From positions 3,162,001 to 3,226,000 of the forward strand of contig JBANDB010000006.1 of NCBI GenBank assembly GCA_037576215.1: a stretch of DNA of 64,000 bases, in the 5' to 3' direction. The DNA comes from Armillaria gallica (taxonomy: Eukaryota; Basidiomycota; Agaricomycetes; Agaricales; Physalacriaceae). The position numbers and the translations under genes are program-made. Below the pieces are notes generated by a model, which saw only the letters and a program-made list of their open reading frames with translations, was not told the DNA's origin and searched no databases. Below, piece after piece: positions 55,640 through 64,000 of this stretch (its first letter is position 1; every line of letters starts with the position of its first letter).

Positions 55640-58216
55640 GTGCTTATGCTGACTGTTACAAAGTCAGGTTCGGATGACATGCGACAGTTGTTGCGGACTT
55701 ACTACCACGCTAACGTGAGAGCCGCGGCAGGAGAGACGAGGGAAAAGGCAAATCCAGCCCAATTGCCTCCCGTGACAGCCGGTTGGTCTTTCGTTTGGAA
55801 GAGAGCAAGAGGGCTGAGGTGCAGTGAGTAAATTGAAAACGCGATGGAGTAAAACCCGTACATTGTTGCCGTACAGATACCGGACGCTACGTTAAGGCTG
55901 TAGGTTGGACATTGTAAGATTCATATCACTGAGGGAAAAAAATCTTCGGCCAACTCACCCAGCACTTGCAAACGACCGAAGGCCAGGGTCGCCCGCACTA
56001 GCGATAGGGTCAGTCACGGCCGTTCACCCCCGTTCACATAAACTTACAAGGTGTCCTGCGTCCATGCCCAAAACATTGAACTCGATGATTGGATCCATCC
56101 TGTGTTGTAGTAAAGGACTGTAACCGGAGTAGATATGATAAGCATAGAATATTAAAGAGGCTTAAGGCACGTACACCAACGGAAGGCGCGATGTTTCGGA
56201 AACACTGGCGTCACAGCGACCAGCACACACACGATTGCATTGAGAGTCGCGGCAACACAGAGCGGCGGCCATCGGCGACCCTGCAGGATGGGAAATTTCA
56301 CGTTAGTTTCTCTCGGCTATGTGTCGATCAATAAAAAATCACATTGAAGATAGTGTCACTGGACCAGCCGATTATTAGCGTATTGATGAATGTAACGAGG
56401 TAGGTGAAGGTGGGGTAGACATCTAGCAAAAGTTGAGAAAACATATCGAAGAATGGCTGCCAGTGTATTGAACGCACTGATTTGTTGCACGGTGAAGCTG
56501 CCTTTCTTTATGCTGTTATATCCCTAGGTGAAATCAAATCAGTCTAACGTACACTGTAGAGGAAAAATGTATTCACCTTGAACCAGAATGAGAACGAATC
56601 TTGTGGCTTCGATCCACTGATGACAATATGTCAGGACCAAGTGACTTATAGCACGTTGGCTTACTCACACTGAATTACACCAGCTCATGAGCCACAGAAG
56701 AAGTATCTCGGGTCTCAAAAACCATGTTCGAATCTAACAGAGCGAGCATGAGATTGAGACCGAGCGGCAGAACAATTACGTACTTGTGACCAGGTAAATT
56801 TATCCTGCCTTACACGACCCTCTCTTGGATTTCTATCGCGTGCTAGTTCTATGTCCTGCAGTACAGAATGCCATTGGCTTTAGTGATCCGAGGAAAACGC
56901 GGCCAACGTACTGCAGTGGTGAACATCCAATTTGGCTTTTGGCGCGCAGGCACATCGGGGAGAAGGAACAACTGAGGTATAATCACGATGACAGAAATGA
57001 TCCCGTCGATGTAAAATAACTAGGCGGAAATTTAATCAGGGCTCAATCTTCGATAACTATGGAGGGGAGTCGTACCCACTGCCATCCAGCATGGCCAAAG
57101 CGGCCGTTGAGAGGACGATAAATGGCGGCTTGAAAATATGAGCTGAATGATTCAGTATGTCAAATGGGGAGCGTCATATATGCACATCCCAGCTCACCTG
57201 CACATAGGGCCCACAGCTGTCGCAGTATTGATTAGCGCTATACGTCGTCCTAACTCGTCATCGTTGTACCAAGCCCTAAACAAGGGGATCAAGTTATAAA
57301 ATGATGATAATGTAGCTGTGTGACGACGCTTACCCTGTCAAGTAGATCACTATGTGAAAGAGATTACTGTACTTCCTCGTTGAAAATCACGGAATCACTT
57401 ACTGCATGACCAGTGGCCTCTGTTGGACGCGTTCAATAAACATGTGACTTCGACAAAACCACAGATGATAGGCTCACGTCTCAAATAGCCCAACCAATGC
57501 GCGAATGGCGCACATTTGAGTGGCATTTGTCATTTGAGCTTGACAAAATGTGCTGATCGTCCAACCAATCTCAAGGAATCTACAGATGTCTGTTAAACTT
57601 TCGTGGAGGCCTTTGTGTGGAGAATCGTACGGGATAAACCACTTTGGCGAAACACGAGTCATGATCATATTTGCTGGCCAAAGGCCGATAATCTAAAGGA
57701 ACGGTTAGGTCAATAGTACAAAGTGCGAGATTCAGGCAAGACGCACACTTGCGATACTATAGGCAGTCTGCGGGGAGGAGAACGTCGAGTGATTACCGCA
57801 AGAACATTCTTCATATACTTACATTCGCATACTACAGAAACGCAGGTGTCAGAAGATAGGTAGATAGAGATCTTGTAAAGGCTCACGTTCAATTCGTTCC
57901 CGTAAAACCCTAAGTCTTCTTTCATGCCGCTGACTGTTTAATTGTTTGGTTGTTAGCTCGTTGAAGAGAGATTCATGAGAAATCGCACCAAAGGCAGTCT
58001 GAAGATTGCTTTTGTCTGGAAAACGGAATGAAGCATGAGGCAAATAGAATAATACCAACGTCTGAAAACATACCCAGATATTTGATCCATGTTCCGAGGA
58101 AACCGAAAGTGATCAAAATCAGATCTGTCTTGTAGACGAGCCTTTTTTCCTATGAGAACTCGATGAGCCACTGACTACAGTGATGTTAGAGAAGCGGGAC
58201 GTACTTCAGCCGACAT
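55640..58216 (-). CDS. MFS permease of the allantoate/pantothenate (Dal5/Liz1/Seo1) group
   Basis: Membrane transporter split into many small exons. Recognised text: R-L-V-Y-K-T-D-L-I-L-I-T-F-G-F-L-G-T-W-I-K-Y-L; D-K-S-N-L-Q-T-A-F; V-S-G-M-K-E-D-L-G-F-Y-G-N-E-L-N-Y-A; I-I-G-L-W-P-A-N-M-I-M-T-R-V-S-P-K-W-F-I-P; L-E-I-G-W-T-I-S-T-F-C-Q-A-Q; A-I-R-A-L-V-G-L-F-E; D-G-I-I-S-V-I-V-I-I-P; S-F-S-F-W-F-K-G-Y-N. These match the family's TM1-TM6 region in order, including the GMKEDLGxYGNxLNY motif. The substrate of this group is an organic anion. The N-terminus (MSAE at 58216) and the C-terminal border near 55640 are tentative, and I did not resolve every exon, so hidden frame breaks are possible. Divergent from the TauD-type dioxygenase gene. 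Confidence 0.68.
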
Positions 58217-59065
58217 TCCGGGGTTTTGCTAGACGAAATTTAATCAGCCATGATCTCTATCACAAAGAGACACATAATATGCACCCAAATGTAATCCCTC
58301 CATGTGCGCTTTTGTTTCTGAGCTGGGGCGACATGGTTAACGTCGACACGGGCGACCTGTGCGAGAACCATGGTGTTTGCTCACTTTACAACCACAAGAA
58401 GCTCGCATTTTAAGGAAAAACCTATCCGTTCCTGGGGCCTGCTTGGAAAATCCCAGTTCCGAAGTAGTGAGCGATTAAACCTGCCAAGATTGAAGCTATA
58501 AGGCGTCATTAGTCTGCGCGAAAACGCGATAATGGTTTTGGAAACTCACCTCTGGCCGCGGCATCAGGACTTTAGTACAGAGGTTGTCAGGATAAACAAT
58601 TCCAGGCGTCTGGTCCTCTCATGTAGCAAGAAAATCGATCGTTGCGCGATTGTTCGACTTCGAAGTGTTTGAGTTACGACTGCACAGCCACCAGTGTGAA
58701 TCGTTGATCTTTCCAAAAATAGTACTACCTTTTGATGCTCGCCCACTTCCTTGAACGGCACTTGGCATAGTGTTGACTTGTACTTTTGATAACTTCATCA
58801 AATGTCATGGTAGGTGAATGGAAGTCTGTAAATCCTTCCCCAAACCATGAAAATGCAGCCGTCCTCCTTGCATGTCAGTCAGAAAATAGGCTAATATGTT
58901 AGTAGGCAGGCAGACTCCACGGCCGCCGTTTGTCTCTTCCGCTCTTGAGGCTCGCGCTACTCCAGCTTGGTATTGCGTGCTATCGTCGTATCAGTACTAC
59001 CAATGATTTAACTATCGGCCGAGAAGTGCTGAACTGGCCATCCTCGTTTGCCAAGTTCGCCCACT
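58217..59065. other. Divergent intergenic region between permease and dioxygenase
   Basis: No supported gene; short frames on both strands lack motifs. Likely holds the promoters of both flanking genes. Confidence 0.45.
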
Positions 59066-60485
59066 ATGTCTACACCAGAAGTACCTCTCTTTGTTCCTCT
59101 CGAATTACCGGATGCCAGGTATTTCCGTGGAAAAGCCTTCCCTATCGCTTTCCATCGTCCGGAAGGAAGTTCTCAGCTGTCCGTGGAGGAGGGTGTTGAA
59201 TACATTTGCAAGTTCTCTGCCTCAGGCGAGTTGACACGTCTATTACAAGACCACGGTGCCGTCGTATTTCGCGGATTTGGGCATGCATCAGCGGAGACGT
59301 TCTCAAAGCTTGTGGTTGCGGCCGAGGAAGCCCGAGGAAACAAACCATTTGAACAGATCGGGCTTGCTGGAAAACGACTCACTAAGGCACTAGAAGTATT
59401 TAGTGCTAATGAAGGTCCTCGGACTCGTCGTTTCTATCAACACAATGAGGCGAGTCGGGCACTGGAATATACCTTTTGTTATCTGACATGTCTGCTTTTA
59501 GTACGCTCGGTACACTCATTTCCCCGGCTTCATTCATTTCTATGCCACGGTTACTGCCGATGAAGGTACGAGTATGCCTGCCGGTGAACTTGGTTCCATC
59601 TCATCATTTTCTGACTTGCTTCTAGGTGGAGAATCACCCATTGCTAACAGTCTTGAGATCTACGAGCGGGTCAAAGAAGAATTGCCGGAGTTTGTTGAAG
59701 AACTTGCCAAGCGTGGACTAACCATGCGGCAAGTTTATCCTCCCGCCGGACACAATCGAGGAATGTGCGAGCTACTCATCTAATGTATAACGATGCTAAA
59801 GTTGACTGTGTCTTGCATTAGGGAAATTACTTCGACTGGACTCAAGAATACTGTTTTGGACAAAAGATATTGCCGGAGGATGACGACCCGACGCGGCGAC
59901 TTAAAGCAGAGGAGCAGGCGCGTAGGCTCACCCCCCATTTCAAATGGCTGGACGACGGCTCTCTTGAAGTCATTCAAGATGTTCCAGCGTTCCGCCGGAT
60001 AAACCCCGGTGGCATACCGACTTGGTTCAACGGTCTTGCTGGTAAGTTATCTATGCTCCCTCCCATAAAGGAACCTCAGGGGTAACTTTCCGTAGGTCAG
60101 CGAGGGTCTGCCATCGACCAAAAAGCGACCGAATCCCCTTTCATTGGGACAGACGGGTTGCACTGTACGTCGCGACCCTTAATCTCCTAAACCATTTAAC
60201 GTCTTGCCAGATCTGCGACCTGGATATGGTGACGGAACGGCAATTCCCGAGAAATGGCTCAACCGTGTCGTCGAGATCACTCGCGAACTCGAGTATGTGC
60301 ATACATGGGAAGCTGGTGACTTGATATTTGTGCATAACCATCGCACAACTCATGGACGTGCGCCATGGGTGGGTGAGAGAGTAGTAAGTCGAGTCTTACG
60401 TTGTAAATCAAGTAACCTGCTTACCGTTTTGTAGGTTCTGGTAAGCATGTGGGACGCTTTGCCCGGAACGCTCTCAGAGTACTAG
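59066..60485 (+). CDS. TauD/TfdA-family Fe(II)/2-oxoglutarate dioxygenase
   Basis: Starts MSTPEVPLFVPLELPDARYF; E-L-T-R-L-L-Q-D-H-G-A-V-V-F-R-G-F is the TauD N-terminal strand text. F-Y-Q-H-N-E carries the first metal ligands as His-x-Glu; the C-terminal exon W-E-A-G-D-L-I-F-V-H-N-H-R-T-T-H-G-R-A-P-W gives the distal His and the 2-oxoglutarate-binding Arg. Between them are P-E-F-V-E-E-L-A-K-R-G-L, N-Y-F-D-W-T-Q-E-Y-C-F-G and P-T-W-F-N-G-L-A-G-Q. Ends M-W-D-A-L-P-G-T-L-S-E-Y. Small introns throughout, one directly before the final exon. Family members oxidise taurine, sulfonates or other small acids; the substrate here is unknown. The neighbouring permease may import it. Confidence 0.82.
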
Positions 60486-60690
60486 GCGCAAGGAGATAAA
60501 ACAGAATGTGTAGCGTCTGTAACAACATGTAACAACAGTCAAGATTGAATGATATATCACAAACAACATTGTGGATACAATGCTACACCAGGAAAAAGTA
60601 GTGGCGCTTTACAGGGCAACACAAAACAAGAAAGGCTGGTATCGTAAATTCAAAGCAGGACAACAGGTCTCCAGCTCGTTACGAAACATT

Positions 60691-62613
60691 TCAGTACGAG
60701 CCTCCGGATATCTGCATACACCTGTCATCAACACTAACGGCAGAAACGAGAATGATCTCCTTACAGTGGCATCGTTGCTAACGATAGTACCCTTTGCACC
60801 GCCCGTGATGGTAAGAGCCGAAAAATCCCAAGTCCTAATGAGTCAGTCAAACACGTTGCTTTTATGAACACCACTTGAACCCCATGCGTACCCTGAGCAT
60901 GCCCCGCAGTCAACGGTGAGGCGCTTTGCATCAGAATCAACTCTATATGAAGGAACAGATAATAATGATGCTGTCCCTCGGTTTATGAAACTTCGTAGAC
61001 ACTCACGCTACAGTCGTAGCAGACCCTGTAAAGTTTATGTCCCTTAATGTCTTGTAAGTATTACGAACACCACCGATCTCAAGAGAGGCGTGCTCACGAA
61101 ATGGGTGCGCCAGTCCCCGGGGTTCCGTCATCGTCGGGATACGACTGGGTGATCAAAACCCCGAATTCTTCGATTCCGCTGAGCTTGTTTCTGTGGAGCG
61201 TATCAGTCAACGGCCTCCTTCATGCATGGTGCCTTTTGCTCTACCCAGAGTAGGTGATGCCGGAGACCGAAGCCGAAGAGGCGGAGGCGTCGACTTTAAT
61301 TCTGTATCAAAAGGGCCTTCAGCGATGTATACACGAATGATGACGTGACGGTCCTACCTCAGACCGTACAATGAATCGGTGACGGTATTACCACTGATAG
61401 TTACGTCGGTAACCGACTTGTCGCTAGCGATGGAGCCGATGGATATACCGTGGCCTCCAGAGCACTGATTATTTAAGAAACTCGTGCCCCGCTTAGAGTG
61501 ACAACAGGATACATAAACAAGAGCTAACACGTACTTGATGTTTGTCCCGTCGTTGATAGCCAGACAGTCGTCCTGATTCTTTACGATGCTGTTTTGAATA
61601 GTCACGTCGTCTGCAGAGACATCGAATCCCTGAGAAAGTGTCAACTATGTAGCTTGTTCGGTAGTGAAACCAATGGTACCCACGTCCGTGTTGTGGCCCA
61701 AGTCACCAACGTCGCCGGCGCTGTTATCGACCTACGTGGACAGTGACCGAGGGGTTCTCGAGCAATTTACGGGGACTTACAGTGACACTAGTAAAGGTGA
61801 GGCCATCACTATTGCCGATGGAGACGGCCTGCGCGGGGGAGTTCAGCACCTATCAGACGAAGTTTCGACAATGAGGCTTTAGTGACAATGATCCTTTCCG
61901 GGCTGACCGTAAAGCTGGAGTACGTCCCCGAGCCCTTGAACCTACGAAACTGTCAGCAGAGAAGTTAAAGCACCATATTGTATTCAGACAGACTTCAAGA
62001 ATGGATGAGGCTTGGTGACACCCCCGTTCGTGCCTTCGCCGTCCCAATACAAGGCACCATTACCCTATCCTTCTCGGTCAGGTAATCGTTAAGGTATATA
62101 AGAAAAATATTGCTGACGTTGAACTCAAATCCTGCCCCCTTGAAAGTGATGTCGGTACCATCGATGGTGAATAACGGCCCACTGGCTAAAAACAGCTATA
62201 TTCAGCAGGGGTCTGAGTAGTGAAAATTGGAAATGTACTTACAAGTCGTTTTAGCGAATGTGATTGAGCCCGCCATAGTAACAGTCGCGCCATCAGCAGG
62301 CTGGTAAATCATTAAAAGCAAATCCTACGCTCAATAGGATGCATGACAAGATTACCTTCAGCGATAGGACACCTAGACGCGTATGGACTTTAACACAGAT
62401 AACCAAAGTTGCAATACGAGACGACTCACTTCCACTAGGAACGGTGAAGGCTTCAATTGTCACCGTCGCACAGTCAGAGAGATCTGAAGCTGTAGCGACG
62501 GAATTGACGGTGCAACTAGCACGTTTAGCGGGTCGAGAGCCACGCGGAATGCTTTTGGCCGTTGCGAAAACAGCCGTTGCAATCAGGGCTCGAAAGAGAG
62601 CAGACTTGAGCAT
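60691..62613 (-). CDS. Secreted endo-polygalacturonase, GH28
   Basis: Hydrolyses homogalacturonan of plant cell-wall pectin. Start MLKSALFRALIATAVFATAK is a signal peptide, followed by a short basic pro-region (S-I-P-R-G-S-R-P-A-K-R), which ends in Lys-Arg. Parallel beta-helix text: P-H-P-F-L-K-F-K-G-S-G; then N-T-D-G-F-D-V (catalytic), Q-D-D-C-L-A-I-N (catalytic Asp pair), C-S-G-G-H-G-I-S-I-G-S (His), and Y-G-L-R-I-K-V-D-A (R-I-K substrate motif). The C-terminal exons give E-E-F-G-V-L-I-T-Q-S-Y-P-D-D-D-G-T-P, V-D-C-G-A-C-S-G-T-W-D-F-S-A-L-T-I-T-G-G and the end D-A-T-I-S-G-G-S-Y. More than ten introns. All catalytic residues are present. TATA box about 80 bp upstream. Confidence 0.92.
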
Positions 62614-62692
62614 TGTACCTGATGATTGGGAAAGGAGCTGGGGAGGAGAAACCTGAGGAAGTCGATACAGCATCCCACATCCTCATAATCTC

Positions 62693-62698
62693 TTTATA
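62693..62698 (-). promoter_or_regulatory. TATA box of the polygalacturonase gene
   Basis: TATAAA on the minus strand in the context TGTATAAAGAG, about 80 bp upstream of the ATG, a normal distance for an inducible fungal gene. Confidence 0.5.
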
Positions 62699-63707
62699 CA
62701 GCTATGTTCTTTCTCACACCACAACAATCCTGAGAGAAAGGCCGATGTTGGAAAAGAGATCTCTCGCTATCAGCACGGGCCTCACCTATGGGAGCCTATA
62801 GGTTGCTCCTAAAAATAAATACGTCAGTTAATTATAGAACACGCCCACAACGCGTATATTTTTTACCTAAGGAATTCCAAAATCAGGCTTAAATGTCTAT
62901 ATCAATAATGATCTTCGCAATTATACGAACCAGATATTAGGCCACGGATGCGGGTCCGACAAAAAATCAGCCGATTGTCGAGCTCGTATGGCTCCGAATG
63001 ACTACCACGTTATTGACTTTTTTCGTGTCGACGGTTATCCTGAGTTACGACTCTGAGGTCCTCTTCGTCCTTCTGCATCCGAGCCGATACTTGTCTGAAG
63101 CGGCCCGTTTAAAGCTTGCAATTTCCCCGAGTGGTAGTAGAATTTACTCACAAGAAGCGATTCCAGGACGACCCTTAAAGATTGGACCTATAAATAACAC
63201 TAGGAAAATTTTTAAACCTGTTCACGAGGAGACAGTGGCGGCGCCGCATATGAGAATATATTCTCTGAGAAACTGGCGGTCCGTGAGCAGCAGCAATCGC
63301 TTAGTACCGTGACGCGAGATCCATGAGGATCTAGTCACCATGGCTGTACCGGCCCGTCTGCAGACTCCGTTTCTCATCCGACATCTTACCGAATTTACAG
63401 GTCGAGGACCGCAGTTGTTGATTTGTTATTCTGACAGTGTGCGTTGAGAAATGCGAACATTCAATGAGAGAAAAGACAAGAACCTGCGGCCCGAGAAAAG
63501 CCGGGGCTCACCCGTTGACTCCATCAAGCTTCGTTTAGGGCCTGTTCGAGGTCCTTCACTAACAGCTAGATGTGAGTGACGGAGCTGCAGAGTGATATGA
63601 GAGGGTAGCGAATGCGAGTGCATGGTCTACGCACTAACGGTGCCCAGCGATTTGTTAGCGACATTGAGCAGTACTGACAAGCGATTGGGATGCTGGACCA
63701 TCAAAAG
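62699..63707. other. Intergenic, 1 kb
   Basis: No supported gene. An open frame of 104 codons at 62998-63312 (plus) has no motif or splice partner. The last part is the 3' flank of the DNMT2 gene. Confidence 0.45.
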
Positions 63708-64000
63708 CTATTCAAATAGATGGTCTAGTAACGCTGCTACTACCCTCACATTCACACTGTTCCCTATCAACCGATATTTCGTCTTTCTCGACACATCGTC
63801 GGGCCACTGGAACAGTAACGGGTCGAAGTCGAATATACGGAGCAGCTCGTTGGGCGTGAAATATCTCAACCGTAGAGGGCGTAGAATGGTTAGGTCTGCT
63901 GTCGGAAGAAATTCGTCAAATGTCTTGGTTGTCTTTATTGCAATGAGCAGATGAAAAAAAGCTATAGAGAAACTGTACGTACGTCGAGCTCTTCGTTCAT
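63708..64000 (-). CDS. DNMT2/TRDMT1-like tRNA (cytosine-5) methyltransferase, C-terminus only
   Basis: Minus-strand text L-R-L-R-Y-F-T-P-N-E-L-L-R-I-F-D-F-D-P, then F-Q-W-P-D-D-V-S-R-K-T-K-Y-R-L-I-G-N-S-V-N-V-R-V-V-A-A-L-L-D-H-L-F-E followed by a stop at 63708. This is the DNMT2 end: RYFTPxE and motif X R-L-(L/I)-G-N-S-(L/V)-N-V. DNMT2 methylates C38 of tRNA-Asp. An intron (GTACGT from about 63985) precedes the last exon; the catalytic PCQ region lies beyond the right edge. The same motifs occur in other C5 methyltransferases, but the short end after motif X fits DNMT2 best. Confidence 0.75.
   Translation of the reverse strand, partial: ERRARRTYSFSIAFFHLLIAIKTTKTFDEFLPTADLTILRPLRLRYFTPNELLRIFDFDPLLFQWPDDVSRKTKYRLIGNSVNVRVVAALLDHLFE

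Noticed and set aside
62998..63312. 104-codon plus-strand frame between polygalacturonase and DNMT2
   Set aside because: No family features, no splice partner, unremarkable composition.

Overview
This window reads as nuclear DNA of a filamentous basidiomycete, most likely an agaricomycete. Evidence: genes are split by many introns of about 45-60 nt with GT..AG borders, both strands are densely used, UTRs are pyrimidine-rich, and there is an expanded family of F-box/LRR proteins with the C-S-x-C-R-x-W-R-x-V-A...LW signature common in mushroom genomes. No rRNA, tRNA or CRISPR was recognised. Gene models below were spliced by hand, so spans are start codon to stop codon including introns.

Layout. 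1-17.3 kb is a housekeeping block: complex I subunit NDUFA11 (cut by the left edge), NudC, ribosome biogenesis factor ESF1, a secreted Kex2-type repeat peptide precursor (4126-4955), an EED/ESC-like Polycomb WD40 protein, a SIZ/PIAS SUMO ligase, the mitochondrial ADP/ATP carrier, a mitochondrial DEAD/H helicase (IRC3-like) and a fused pseudouridine-5'-phosphate glycosidase/PfkB kinase. 17.4-32.8 kb is an accessory island made of two F-box/LRR families (here type 1 and type 2) in head-to-tail pairs, arranged as an inverted duplication around MOCS2B and an ICE2-like gene, with extra broken, inverted, fused and decayed copies at 27.9-32.8 kb. 33.7-41.8 kb returns to conserved genes: LIM protein, Sec4/Rab8 GTPase, a different F-box protein, DPM1, NAA38 and an SCP-x thiolase. 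41.8-46.7 kb has no gene I can support. 46.7-53.9 kb holds a PHD-finger protein, an unrecognised coiled-coil protein, a FYVE protein and mitoribosomal protein mL38. 54-64 kb holds a possible hydrophobin relic, an MFS permease divergent from a TauD-type dioxygenase, a GH28 polygalacturonase and the C-terminus of DNMT2 at the right edge.

Most interesting. (1) The 4126-4955 gene encodes a 258-residue secreted precursor cut by ten Lys-Arg sites into near-identical 18-residue peptides ending in Ile-Ile-Pro-Tyr: a candidate undescribed processed-peptide system. (2) The F-box island records its own rearrangements, including a 712-bp inversion that splits one gene and whose reversal restores both junctions. 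(3) At least eight conserved genes or family members carry single-base losses, mostly in homopolymers, which points to systematic under-calling in the assembly and affects every call of pseudogene here.
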